From positions 1-64,000 of the forward strand of contig NZ_JBGQOP010000014.1 in assembly GCF_052119705.1 (NCBI RefSeq): a DNA stretch of 64,000 bases. Reading direction: 5' to 3'. Positions 1 through 7,653 of the stretch are shown here, piece after piece (positions within the stretch are counted from its first letter, which is position 1; each line of letters starts with the position of its first letter). Under the pieces are notes generated by a model. That model saw nothing but the letters and a program-made list of their open reading frames with translations, ran no database searches and was not told where the DNA came from. The stretch is from Oceanimonas sp052119705 (GTDB lineage Bacteria > Pseudomonadota > Gammaproteobacteria > Enterobacterales > Aeromonadaceae). Position numbers and translations under genes: made by a program.

Positions 1-26
1 TGACCGTGTCTCAGGTCGGGATGCGT

Positions 27-54
27 ATTCTACGCAATCCGTAGTGTTCGTCAA
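27..54 (-). promoter_or_regulatory. rRNA-operon P2-type promoter (leftward)
   Basis: On the minus strand there is a -35 TTGACG (49-54), a 16-base spacer and a -10 TAGAAT (27-32). It lies about 105 bases downstream of a second promoter firing the same way, the usual P1/P2 arrangement of rRNA operons. In E. coli yrdA is the gene beside rrnD. The rRNA genes themselves would lie left of base 1 and are not seen. Confidence 0.6.
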
Positions 55-131
55 GTGTTTGTTTCAAACTTAATTTCTGTTTTCTCAAACCTTTGTGACC
101 GTAAGCGCCTTGCTCCGTGTCAGTGGGGTGG

Positions 132-159
132 AGTATAGAGATCTCAGCTTTTGGCGCAA
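132..159 (-). promoter_or_regulatory. rRNA-operon P1-type promoter (leftward)
   Basis: Reading leftward there is a -35 TTGCGC (154-159), a 16-base spacer and a -10 TATACT (132-137). A C-rich discriminator follows, then ACTGACACGG, which resembles the start of rrn leaders. AT-rich DNA just upstream (about 165-185) could be an UP element. The pattern and the neighbouring yrdA point to an rRNA operon beyond the left edge. Confidence 0.6.
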
Positions 160-252
160 GTCGTTTATGGCAATAAAATTACAATTCACGACTGACCGCT
201 CAAACACCCAGCAAGCGCACAACTTACTCACAGAGTTATGCACATTAAGGCC

Positions 253-275
253 GTGAGGAGTGAAGTGTAAGGGGG
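253..275 (+). repeat. dispersed repeat family A, single copy
   Basis: This is a purine-rich word GTGAGGAGTGAAGTGTAAGG. Variants recur at 1001-1023, 1303-1366, 19571-19640, 41936-42066, 46687-46715, 46916-46960, 51506-51541, 53588-53620 and 59527-59671. All are intergenic or at gene ends. No coding function is seen. Confidence 0.6.
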
Positions 276-432
276 TGATGAGAACGAGATTTAAGTGCGT
301 TCAACTAGGGTCAATAGTCATTTTTGTAGATCCAAGCTTAAATTACGGGGGGAGATTCACAGCTCAACGCGGACAACTGTGCTTCTTATGTAGAAGCCGC
401 TAATCTTAGCTATCACTTTACGACGGGTATTA

Positions 433-972
433 ATGATGACGGCATTGAAAAGCTATAAGGGTATTAGCCCACAGCTTGCAAAAGGTGTGTTTGTGGAAGC
501 GTCGGCGGTTTTGTATGGCGATATTAAGGTAGGTGAAGATTCCAGTATCTGGCCATTGGTGGTGGCGCGCGGAGATGTGCATAAGATCCGCATTGGCGCG
601 CGCACTAATATTCAAGATGGTTGCGTGTTGCATGTGTCACGGCCAAGCTCAACATTACCGACTGGCCTGCCTTTACTAATAGGTGATGATGTTACCGTAG
701 GCCATAAGGCCATGTTGCATGCCTGCACTATTGGTAATCGAGTGTTGATCGGTATGGGCGTGATTGTATTAGATGGGGCTAATATAGACGATGAGGTGCT
801 GGTGGGTGCCGGCAGTTTGGTGCCGCCTGGTAAGCAATTAGCATCCGGCTACTTATATATGGGCAGCCCCGCCAAACAAGTGCGGCCGTTAACGGCTGCA
901 GAAAAAGCCTTATTCTCTGAGTCCGCCGCTAACTATGTGCGCCTGAAGGATGAGTATCTGGCGGCCTTATAA
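433..972 (+). CDS. yrdA: gamma carbonic anhydrase-family protein YrdA
   Basis: 179-residue left-handed beta-helix (hexapeptide repeat) protein of the gamma-class carbonic anhydrase family. Imperfect hexapeptides run from about residue 25 to 150. The three zinc-binding histidines of the family are present as H67 (VLHV), H91 (VGHK) and H96 (MLHA). It matches E. coli YrdA over its whole length, including GDVH..IGARTNIQDG and the end SGYLYMGSPAKQ. Catalysis is not proven for YrdA-type members, which may be metal-binding proteins without strong anhydrase activity. The start is ATGATG; the second ATG (436) is equally possible because no strong ribosome site is seen. It is transcribed away from the leftward rRNA promoters and faces yrdB. 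Confidence 0.93.
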   Translation: MMTALKSYKGISPQLAKGVFVEASAVLYGDIKVGEDSSIWPLVVARGDVHKIRIGARTNIQDGCVLHVSRPSSTLPTGLPLLIGDDVTVGHKAMLHACTIGNRVLIGMGVIVLDGANIDDEVLVGAGSLVPPGKQLASGYLYMGSPAKQVRPLTAAEKALFSESAANYVRLKDEYLAAL

Positions 973-977
973 AACGA

Positions 978-1023
978 GACATGAGATGTAAGGCTATTAC
1001 GCCTCACGTTTTACTCTTCACTT
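978..1023. repeat. repeat family A, facing pair
   Basis: A forward word (ATGAGATGTAAGG, 980-992) faces a reverse-oriented family A word (GCCTCACGTTTTACTCTTCA, 1001-1020), giving a loose hairpin between the converging ends of yrdA and yrdB. It could help end transcription, but there is no T-run typical of an intrinsic terminator. Confidence 0.45.
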
Positions 1024-1025
1024 AT

Positions 1026-1286
1026 TTACAGCGTCAGACTGCCATCTGGACCAAAGGCTTCTTGGCCGACCAGCTCGCTCACCTGCTCTTCTATATCAAA
1101 GCGCACCGACTCAAAGGCCAATATGATATTGGCCTCATCCACTAATGCTTGGCCGCTAAGATGCTCGAGCCGAGATAAACTGAGGTAACAAATCACTTGG
1201 CCACCAAACCACTGGGCGCTAAACGCCAGCCGCTGTTGCTCTGGCTGCCAATTAAGGTCGTCGTTAACGATCACATCCTGATTCAT
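1026..1286 (-). CDS. yrdB: DUF1488 family protein YrdB
   Basis: Small acidic protein of the DUF1488 family (YrdB of E. coli), function unknown. The start chosen is ATG at 1286 (MNQDVIVNDD), giving 86 residues, the usual size. An upstream in-frame start at 1370 exists, but the extra 28 codons would translate a dispersed family A repeat and have no family match, so I reject them. It follows aroE on the same strand, as in Enterobacterales, and probably shares its transcript. No motif suggests a reaction. The context (shikimate, heme and t6A genes) is an old conserved cluster and does not by itself reveal a role. Confidence 0.85.
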   Translation of the reverse strand: MNQDVIVNDDLNWQPEQQRLAFSAQWFGGQVICYLSLSRLEHLSGQALVDEANIILAFESVRFDIEEQVSELVGQEAFGPDGSLTL

Positions 1287-1302
1287 GTTAATACCTGCGA
1301 AG

Positions 1303-1366
1303 GGTGAGGAGTGAAGTGTGAGGAGTAAGGGCTGAGATAAAAATCCCCCCCCTCTTACTCCACACT
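1303..1366. repeat. repeat family A, inverted pair between aroE and yrdB
   Basis: GTGAGGAGTGAAGTGTGAGG (1304-1323) followed by AGTAAGG faces CCTCTTACTCCACACT (1351-1366), so the transcript could fold. It lies in the gap between the aroE stop and the yrdB start and is the source of the spurious N-terminal extension of yrdB. Confidence 0.5.
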
Positions 1367-1371
1367 GCATG

Positions 1372-2196
1372 TTATTTTACAGCCACTAACTGCTCACGCA
1401 ACGCTTCGAGCACAGGCATCACTTGGGGCCGAACGCCACGCCAAACATAAAAACTTTCGGCGGCCTGGCCGACCAACATACCTAAGCCGTCATATCTGTG
1501 TTCAAGCCCTTGCTCTCTGGCCCACGCCAGAAACGGCGTTTCTGTGGCACCATACATCATGTCGTAAACTCGCGTATCGGGGTTGCACACCTGATCGCCG
1601 AGTGACAGCGTCTCGCCCTGCAAGCTGGCGGAAGTGCTATTGATAATAATATCGAAAGGCTGATCTAAGGTTTCGAGCGGTGCACTCACAATATTGCCTA
1701 AATGCGCAAAGTGCTGAGCCAACTCGTCTGCGCGAGCCGGCGTGCGATTAGCCACCACCAATTTTGCAGGCTGCTCCGCTAATAACAGCGCCAAGGCGCC
1801 ACGTGCCGCCCCTCCTGCACCTAATAATAGGATATTGGCGCCCATTAAGGTGCAGCCGAGGCGTTTGAGATCCATCACCAGCCCTGCGCCATCCGTGTTA
1901 TCCCCAAGCCATCGACCGTCGGCTAATAAATGTAGCGTATTCACAGCACCCGCCAATTCGGCTCTCGGAGTCAACTCATCGGCTATGTCCAAGGCTTGAG
2001 TCTTGAACGGGACCGTAATATTGCAACCTTTGCCGCCCTCGGCTGCAAAATGACGCAAACTATCGGCAAAACCATCTAACGGTGCCAGCAGACGTTGATA
2101 ATCAAGCAACTGTCCCATTTGCTCGGCAAATTGCTGATGAATAAAAGGAGATTGGCTATGTTTGATGGGATGCCCGATAACGGCATATCTGTCCAT
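1372..2196 (-). CDS. aroE: shikimate dehydrogenase (NADP+)
   Basis: Reduces 3-dehydroshikimate to shikimate with NADPH in the chorismate pathway, in the cytosol. 274 residues, the normal length. The N-terminal substrate domain begins MDRYAVIGHPIKHSQSP, with the shikimate-binding serines. Catalytic K65 sits in NITVPFK and D102 in NTDGAG. The NADP Rossmann motif GAGGAARG is near residues 126-133, and the C-terminal DGLGMLVGQA is typical. The ATG start gives the conserved N-terminus. It lies upstream of yrdB on the same strand. An HdfR-like gene on the other strand separates it from hemF, whereas in E. coli aroE directly follows tsaC. The 160 bases upstream are shared with that divergent regulator. 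Confidence 0.97.
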   Translation of the reverse strand: MDRYAVIGHPIKHSQSPFIHQQFAEQMGQLLDYQRLLAPLDGFADSLRHFAAEGGKGCNITVPFKTQALDIADELTPRAELAGAVNTLHLLADGRWLGDNTDGAGLVMDLKRLGCTLMGANILLLGAGGAARGALALLLAEQPAKLVVANRTPARADELAQHFAHLGNIVSAPLETLDQPFDIIINSTSASLQGETLSLGDQVCNPDTRVYDMMYGATETPFLAWAREQGLEHRYDGLGMLVGQAAESFYVWRGVRPQVMPVLEALREQLVAVK

Positions 2197-2356
2197 GATG
2201 TTTGCTCTCGCTGACGATTTGACGACTGAAATAAGTACTATTGAGTCTTAAGTAGACGGTAAATGCACTGATATTGCCAGTACATACATTTTTTGGTTGC
2301 AAAAATTACTAAAACGAATAGATTTTGCGCTAACGAACAAAAATATTGTGGCTGCC

Positions 2357-3211
2357 TTGGATACTGAACTATTAAAAACCTTTCTAGAAGTTTCGCGTAC
2401 TCGCCATTTTGGCAAGGCTGCGGAGCATCTGTACCTGACGCCGTCGGCGGTCAGTTTTCGCATTCGCCAGTTAGAAAGCCAGCTGGGCGTGACGCTCTTT
2501 ACGCGGCTGCGCAATAATATCCAGCTGACGTCTTCGGGTGATGCGCTTATTCCGCATGCCGAGTCCATGCTGTTGGCGTGGGCACGGGCACAGCACGAAG
2601 TGGCGTTAAGCGAACGACAAACCCAGCAACTGGCGGTGGCCGGCACGGCCAACTTGTGGGACGCTTACTTGCAAGAGGGCTTACATCGCCTGTATTGCGA
2701 ACTGCCGGCGTTGTCGTTGCGCGCCGATATTCGCACGCCCGAGCAAATGACTCGCGCACTGCTGAGTCGCACCTTGGATTTGGCTTTTTTAACGGATCCG
2801 GCGCGCATCGAAGGCGTACACCACGTGGCTATTCACACCATGGAGCTGCAACTGGTGTCGTCTCATCAGCATTTGGATACCGCTAAGGCGATGGCGGAAG
2901 ATTATATCCGCATCGACTGGGGTACGGCATTTAATACTCAGCATGCCAAACTGTTTAATGCCAGCACGCCGCCCATCTTGCACACCGGGTCGGTGCGCAT
3001 TGCGCTTGAGTATTTATTGCATCATGGCGGCAGCACTTTCTTGCCCAGCTCCATGATCAATACCTACCAACAGCAAGAACAGCTGTTTGTGGTGGCCGAT
3101 ACGCCGTCCATTAGCCGCAAAGTGTATGCGGCCTATTTACCCGGTGGGGAGCGCCAAGACATAATCGATCAGGTGATCTCCTTGTTTGCCCCCCAAGCTA
3201 TTGCGGATTAA
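2357..3211 (+). CDS. hdfR: LysR-family regulator, HdfR-like
   Basis: LysR-type DNA-binding regulator. The N-terminal winged helix (LDTELLKTFLEVSRTRHFGKAAE...SAVSFRIRQLE) matches HdfR of Enterobacterales very closely. HdfR is known there as a repressor of the flagellar master operon and a regulator of gltBD. The C-terminal periplasmic-binding-like sensor domain runs from about residue 90 to the end. No ATG fits; the family's first residue (M-D-T-E-L) aligns with a TTG at 2357, giving 284 residues. A further TTG at 2297 and a GTG at 2348 are in frame but lack family support and a ribosome site. The gene sits between hemF and aroE on the opposite strand, and its stop overlaps the hemF stop by four bases. 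Its targets cannot be read from here. Confidence 0.85.
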   Translation: MDTELLKTFLEVSRTRHFGKAAEHLYLTPSAVSFRIRQLESQLGVTLFTRLRNNIQLTSSGDALIPHAESMLLAWARAQHEVALSERQTQQLAVAGTANLWDAYLQEGLHRLYCELPALSLRADIRTPEQMTRALLSRTLDLAFLTDPARIEGVHHVAIHTMELQLVSSHQHLDTAKAMAEDYIRIDWGTAFNTQHAKLFNASTPPILHTGSVRIALEYLLHHGGSTFLPSSMINTYQQQEQLFVVADTPSISRKVYAAYLPGGERQDIIDQVISLFAPQAIAD

Positions 3212-4116
3212 ATCCAGACTCTGGGCACTAAGAAGTCATATAATTTGGCCTCATTAGTGCCCGGCTCGGGTTGCCAGTCATATTCCCAACGCGCCAGCGG
3301 TGGCATCGACATTAAAATAGACTCGGTACGACCGCCGGTTTGCAGACCAAATAGCGTGCCTCGGTCGTAGACCAAGTTAAACTCCACATAACGACCGCGA
3401 CGATACAGCTGGAACTGGCGCTCTTGCTCGGTGAAAGGCGTATTTTTACGCTTTTCGATAATCGGCAGGTAGGCATCTAAGTAACCCTCGCCCACCGCTT
3501 GCATAAACGCGAAGCAGCGATCAAACGGCCACTGATTTAAGTCATCGAAGAACAAGCCGCCTACGCCACGGGTTTCATCTCTGTGTTTGAGATAGAAGTA
3601 CTCATCGCACCATTTTTTATATTCCGCATATACCTGGTCGCCAAAGGGTGCGCACAGGTCATGAGACACTTGATGCCAATGCTGGCAGTCTTCTTCTACC
3701 GGGTAAAAAGGCGTTAAGTCAAAACCACCGCCAAACCACCACACGGGATCGGCTCCTTCTTTTTCGGCGATAAAAAAGCGTACGTTGGCATGGCTGGTAG
3801 GCACATGCGGATTGTGCGGGTGGATCACTAGCGACACGCCCATGGCTTCAAACGAGCGACCGGCTAGCTCAGGCCTATGCGCCGTAGCAGAGGCGGGCAT
3901 CGCATCGCCGTGTACATGAGAAAAGTTAACGCCACCTTGCTCAATCACGCTACCGTTGCGCATCACGCGGCTACGACCACCACCGCCTTCGGCGCGGTCC
4001 CAACTGTCTTCAATAAATTGACCAGTACCGTCGGCCGCCGCTAAACCGGCACAAATATTATCTTGCAGCTGCAGTAAAAAGGCTTTTACGGCCTGAATAT
4101 CGGGTTGTGTGCTCAT
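3208..4116 (-). CDS. hemF: oxygen-dependent coproporphyrinogen III oxidase
   Basis: Aerobic heme biosynthesis: oxidatively decarboxylates two propionates of coproporphyrinogen III to vinyls, using O2. 302 residues, matching the usual ~300. Family signatures include GGGGRSRVMRNG, GVNFSHVHGD, the substrate-binding stretch FFIAEKEGADPVWWFGGGFD, and FFDDLN. The C-terminus WEYDWQPEPGTNE...FLVPRVWI is standard. The enzyme is a soluble homodimer. It follows tsaC on the same strand with a 53-base gap and is probably the last gene of the dprA-smg-yrdD-tsaC-hemF operon. Placement of hemF next to tsaC is also known from Vibrionaceae. The 3' end overlaps the convergent HdfR-like gene. Confidence 0.97.
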   Translation of the reverse strand: MSTQPDIQAVKAFLLQLQDNICAGLAAADGTGQFIEDSWDRAEGGGGRSRVMRNGSVIEQGGVNFSHVHGDAMPASATAHRPELAGRSFEAMGVSLVIHPHNPHVPTSHANVRFFIAEKEGADPVWWFGGGFDLTPFYPVEEDCQHWHQVSHDLCAPFGDQVYAEYKKWCDEYFYLKHRDETRGVGGLFFDDLNQWPFDRCFAFMQAVGEGYLDAYLPIIEKRKNTPFTEQERQFQLYRRGRYVEFNLVYDRGTLFGLQTGGRTESILMSMPPLARWEYDWQPEPGTNEAKLYDFLVPRVWI

Positions 4117-4169
4117 TGCTTTCTCTCTTAATAAAATTTACGCGGGACGCAACTTAAGTCGCAAGCAAC

Positions 4170-4733
4170 TTAAGCGGGGCGCAATACGGCACCGGTGCCG
4201 CCATCGCGGATCAAGGAAGGGTTAGCGAGACCTTGAGTGTTGCCGGGTAGAATATAATCCAGCTTATGACCTAACTGTTGTTCAAGCTCCACGGCACTGC
4301 GCGCTGGCGGCTGACCGGCGATATTGGCACTGCTGGACACTAAGGGTTTACCCAAGGCCAAGCACAGATCGCGCACCTGCGGATGCGCCGTTACGCGCAC
4401 CGCCAGTGAGTCGAAGCGCCCTTTAAGCCAAGTGGGTACTTCAGGCTTGGCAGGAATGACCCACGTATTGGGCCCAGGCCAAGTATTGAGGATCTCACTT
4501 AAACGCCCTTCTGGTAACTTGCTCAAGTCTAAATAAGGCATCAATTGGCTAATATCGGCCGCCACCAAGACTAAGCCCTTCTCAATAGGGCGCTGCTTGA
4601 TGTCGAGCAAGCGCTGCACCGCTGCACCGTTATCGGGGTCACAGCCCAAGCCGAAGACAGCCTCGGTGGCATAGCCAATCACGCCGCCTTGGCGCAGTTG
4701 TGTTAGGGCTAACTGCAGGATGTTCGCGTTCAT
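4170..4733 (-). CDS. tsaC: threonylcarbamoyl-AMP synthase TsaC
   Basis: Makes threonylcarbamoyl-AMP from threonine, bicarbonate and ATP, the first step of t6A37 modification in ANN-decoding tRNAs; TsaBDE complete the transfer. 187 residues, the short TsaC (YrdC/RimN) form without the extra C-terminal Sua5 domain. Visible motifs are VIGYATEAVFGLGCDP near the N-terminus, KQRPIEKGLVLV (the KxR nucleotide-binding motif), the GxNTWVIPA region and SSSANIAGQPPA. ATG start. It is flanked by yrdD and hemF in one orientation and is presumably co-transcribed with them. Confidence 0.96.
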   Translation of the reverse strand: MNANILQLALTQLRQGGVIGYATEAVFGLGCDPDNGAAVQRLLDIKQRPIEKGLVLVAADISQLMPYLDLSKLPEGRLSEILNTWPGPNTWVIPAKPEVPTWLKGRFDSLAVRVTAHPQVRDLCLALGKPLVSSSANIAGQPPARSAVELEQQLGHKLDYILPGNTQGLANPSLIRDGGTGAVLRPA

Positions 4734-4762
4734 CTTTATGAATTCCTTGGCCTTATGCGGGA

Positions 4763-5332
4763 TCAGAGCGTTTCAACAAACGGTAATTTACGATAACCAC
4801 AGCCTTTCTTCGGGCAATGCAGTTGGCCTTTGCGCTCCACTAAAATGGCAAAGCCACAGTCGGGGCAGGTCTCTGCCACCGGCTTATCATTACTGATAAA
4901 GCGGCATTGCGGATAGTGATTGCAGGCATAAAAGCGTTTGCCATAACGGGAGGTTCTGGCCACCAGCAGCCCTTTCTTGCACAGGGGGCAGCTGGGTTCG
5001 GCGTCACCTTGATCGTTAATATCGGCAATGTGATGACATTCGGGGTAATGAGTGCAGCCGATGAAGAGGCCGAAGCGGCCTTTTTTAAGCGCTAAAGGGT
5101 GCTGGCACAATGGGCATTCGCTGCCCTCCAGCACTTTTTCAATGTCTTGATCCGGTTCTACCACCTTTAAGGGGCGCAGGTAATCACAGGCAGGATAAGT
5201 GGCGCAACCAAGAAAGGCGCCATGTTTGCCATGGCGTAATTCAAGAGCAGCACCGCATTGCGGACAGGGAGTGTGCTCCCATTCAGGGGCCATTTCTTTG
5301 GTACTAAATAGACTGGAATCAATTTTCGACAT
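4763..5332 (-). CDS. yrdD: topoisomerase-type zinc-ribbon protein YrdD
   Basis: 189-residue protein made of four zinc ribbons of the kind at the C-terminus of DNA topoisomerase I, without any topoisomerase catalytic domain. The Cys4 ribbons begin CPQCGAAL (about residue 22), CPLCQHPL (74), CPLCKKGL (115) and CPDCGFAI (156). Each pairs with a second motif of the form GCxxYPxC or, in the last, CPKKGC. Such ribbons bind single-stranded DNA in TopA; for YrdD a nucleic-acid-binding role is inferred only. The ATG has a clear ribosome site (GGAGG). It lies between smg and tsaC in the conserved operon. Confidence 0.9.
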   Translation of the reverse strand: MSKIDSSLFSTKEMAPEWEHTPCPQCGAALELRHGKHGAFLGCATYPACDYLRPLKVVEPDQDIEKVLEGSECPLCQHPLALKKGRFGLFIGCTHYPECHHIADINDQGDAEPSCPLCKKGLLVARTSRYGKRFYACNHYPQCRFISNDKPVAETCPDCGFAILVERKGQLHCPKKGCGYRKLPFVETL

Positions 5333-5379
5333 ACCGCGCCTCCGAATGCATTACTGCGATTCTATCAGCGCGGCGCCTG

Positions 5380-5853
5380 TCAGTGAACCACCCCTTCTGG
5401 CTGCTCAAAAATAAGCTCTTCCAGTTGGTGATAAGCGGACTCGCCACCGGGCACATTAAACAGCACCATCATGGCCACCCATTTGAGATCTTCTAACTCA
5501 ATTTCCGGTGGATCCAGCTCCATGAGTCGCTCAATTACGATTTCACGGGTTTCTGCGTTCAGTATTTGGATCTGTTCTAAGAACAACAGAAAACCTCGGC
5601 CTTCTGCATCGATTTTATACGTTTCTTCAGCGGTGTAGATGCGAAATGAACTGGGTTCAGATTTAGCCCAAGCAGGTGTTTCTTCTGCTTCTTGTAAATC
5701 AGCCAAACGTTCTAGCCAAGCTAGCGCCTTGAGGATCTCTTGCTTATGAAAGCCCGCTTGGGTTAATTCATCGGCGAGAGCATCCTGTTCTACCATGGTC
5801 TCTACATCGGTGTGGATGTAGCTTTCGAATAAGTACATGAGTACCTCGAACAT
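5380..5853 (-). CDS. smg: Smg family protein (DUF494)
   Basis: 157-residue cytosolic protein of the Smg/DUF494 family, function unknown. It matches E. coli Smg along its length: MFEVLMYLFESYIHTD at the start, GFHKQEILKALAWLE, the GRGFLLFLEQIQILN core, and LEDLKWVAMMVLFNVPG near the end. The reading frame is open upstream to 5961, but homologs begin at MFEVL. The ATG at 5853 has AGGAGG at a good distance, so the longer version, which would overlap dprA, is rejected. It begins two bases after the dprA stop, so translational coupling with dprA is likely. Confidence 0.93.
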   Translation of the reverse strand: MFEVLMYLFESYIHTDVETMVEQDALADELTQAGFHKQEILKALAWLERLADLQEAEETPAWAKSEPSSFRIYTAEETYKIDAEGRGFLLFLEQIQILNAETREIVIERLMELDPPEIELEDLKWVAMMVLFNVPGGESAYHQLEELIFEQPEGVVH

Positions 5854-5855
5854 GA

Positions 5856-6977
5856 TCATCCCCTCCTCGCTCTGACATAACCCCCGGGTACAGATGCCAC
5901 CCAGCCAGCCAACTCCAGCTCGACCAACCGAATAAGCACATCCTGCACCGGCTGCTGACAACGACTGGCAATCACATCTAACGCCGTTGTCTCTATTCCT
6001 ACGTTATCCAACAACTCAGGATAAGGCAATAATTCGTCTGAATTTGCAGCAAGAACTTTGAGCTCGGCCACTGAAAAGGCTCTGAGCTCTTCTAATATGT
6101 CATTGGCATCCAACACTAATTTAGCACCTTGCTGGATCAGCTGATTACAGCCCTTTGCTAGCGGATTTTGCCAAGCACCAGGAATAGCGAACACCTCGCG
6201 CCCTTGCTCAAGCGCGTAGCGTGCCGTGATAAGCGAACCACTGCGCTCGGCCGCTTCCATTACTAATACTCCTAAACTTAAGCCGCTGATGATGCGATTA
6301 CGTCGTGGAAAATGATGAGCCAGTGGCCCCACCCAAGGGTAACATTCGGAAATTAAAGCGCCGCCCGATTCTATAAGATCAAAGGCCAAGTTCAGATGCC
6401 GTTTCGGGTAAATTTTGTCTAATCCAGAACCCAGCACGCCTAAACTAATACCGCCCGCGTCTAAGGCGGCTCTGTGGCTGAGTCCATCTATGCCCAACGC
6501 CAAGCCAGAAGTAATAACCGCACCCGCCGCCACTAAAGCCGGGATCAGATTTTTAGTATTTTCTTTGCCCACATAAGAGGGATGCCGACTACCCACCACG
6601 GCTATTTGCGACTGGATTAGCGCATCGAGCTCACCTTCAACAAACAAAATGAGCGGTGCCGCCGGTGTGGCTTTCAATTGCGTTGGATAATCAGGGCTAT
6701 CCCAACTCAGCACATGCCGATGAGCTGCGCCTTGCTGCCACGCCAGTATGGGTTCGAGCAGATCAAGGTGTGCGGTTTGTAATTGGTTTAACTGCTCGGC
6801 GCTCACTTTCGTGCGCTGCAGATTTTCCGGCAGATACCAGTGCTCACCTAGAGTGTGGTAGAGCTTGAGGGCACGCACCGGCCCTATACCTTGGGTGTGT
6901 TGCAAGGCCAACCAAGGTAACAAAGGGTGTTGAGCCAGTGCTACTGCCATCTGCCACCTCTCCATAAGTCTGGTCAT
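5856..6977 (-). CDS. dprA: DNA-processing protein DprA (Smf)
   Basis: Binds incoming single-stranded DNA and loads RecA during natural transformation; the gene is kept in many species not known to transform. 373 residues. An N-terminal helix-hairpin/SAM-like part (about 15-70) contains TQGIGPVRALKLY. The central Rossmann-like DprA fold has VGSRHPS, SGLALGIDGLSHRAAL, GSGLDKIYPKRH, SECYPW and FPRRNRIISGLS. The C-terminal winged helix lies at about 310-370. The first ATG (6977) is used; ATG at 6965 (MERWQ) is an alternative. It is the first gene of a leftward operon with smg, yrdD, tsaC and hemF, and is divergent from def across a 145-base gap. Confidence 0.95.
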   Translation of the reverse strand: MTRLMERWQMAVALAQHPLLPWLALQHTQGIGPVRALKLYHTLGEHWYLPENLQRTKVSAEQLNQLQTAHLDLLEPILAWQQGAAHRHVLSWDSPDYPTQLKATPAAPLILFVEGELDALIQSQIAVVGSRHPSYVGKENTKNLIPALVAAGAVITSGLALGIDGLSHRAALDAGGISLGVLGSGLDKIYPKRHLNLAFDLIESGGALISECYPWVGPLAHHFPRRNRIISGLSLGVLVMEAAERSGSLITARYALEQGREVFAIPGAWQNPLAKGCNQLIQQGAKLVLDANDILEELRAFSVAELKVLAANSDELLPYPELLDNVGIETTALDVIASRCQQPVQDVLIRLVELELAGWVASVPGGYVRARRG

Positions 6978-7122
6978 ATTAATACAACAAAAAAGCTAAG
7001 ATTAGCGCCATTCTGGCCCTTGTTTGTCCGCTTGTGGTGGCTTGCGTTAACTCTTGCTGTTTTTTGTGCGCCGACATGGTTAAAATACTACCAATATCGA
7101 TAGATAAAAGAGCTAACCTGTT

Positions 7123-7644
7123 ATGGCAAAAGTATTACCCGTATTACGTTTTCCCGATGAACGCCTGCGTACCATCGCCCAGCCCATCACCGAATTCACC
7201 CCTGAATTACAGCAAATTGTAGATGATATGTTTGAAACCATGTACGCAGAAGAAGGCATAGGCCTAGCTGCGACTCAGGTGGATATTCATCAACGTTTGA
7301 TCGTCATGGACGTGTCGGAAGACAGAGCCGAGCAATTGGTGCTGATCAATCCGGAAATTTTAGAGCAAAGCGGCAGCACAGGTATCGAAGAAGGTTGCTT
7401 GTCGGTGCCGGGCGCCCGCGCCTTGGTAGAAAGATCCGAGTTTGTGACGGTGCGCGCCCAAAACGTCAAAGGCGAGACCTTTGAATTTGAAGCCGACGAG
7501 CTGCTAGCCATCTGTATTCAGCATGAGATGGATCACTTGATTGGTAAGTTGTTTGTGGATTATTTATCGCCACTGAAGCGCCAGCGTATTCGCCAGAAAA
7601 TGGAAAAGCTGACCAAGCAAGAAGCCCAAGATCTGCAATCGTAA
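7123..7644 (+). CDS. def: peptide deformylase
   Basis: Removes the formyl group from the N-terminal methionine of nascent proteins; a metal hydrolase acting at the ribosome exit. 173 residues. All three catalytic motifs are intact: GIGLAATQ (residues 45-52), EGCLS (90-94, metal ligand C92) and QHEMDH (133-138, ligands H134 and H138, catalytic E135). The C-terminal helix RQRIRQKMEKL is that of type 1 bacterial enzymes. ATG start at 7123. It is followed nine bases later by fmt, its functional partner. Together they form the start of a rightward def-fmt-rsmB-trkA-trkH run. Confidence 0.98.
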   Translation: MAKVLPVLRFPDERLRTIAQPITEFTPELQQIVDDMFETMYAEEGIGLAATQVDIHQRLIVMDVSEDRAEQLVLINPEILEQSGSTGIEEGCLSVPGARALVERSEFVTVRAQNVKGETFEFEADELLAICIQHEMDHLIGKLFVDYLSPLKRQRIRQKMEKLTKQEAQDLQS

Positions 7645-7653
7645 GGACGCCTT

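Noticed and set aside
7034..7222. Open frame covering the def promoter and 5' end in another frame
   Set aside because: It has a composition unlike neighbours and overlaps def, which has all catalytic motifs.
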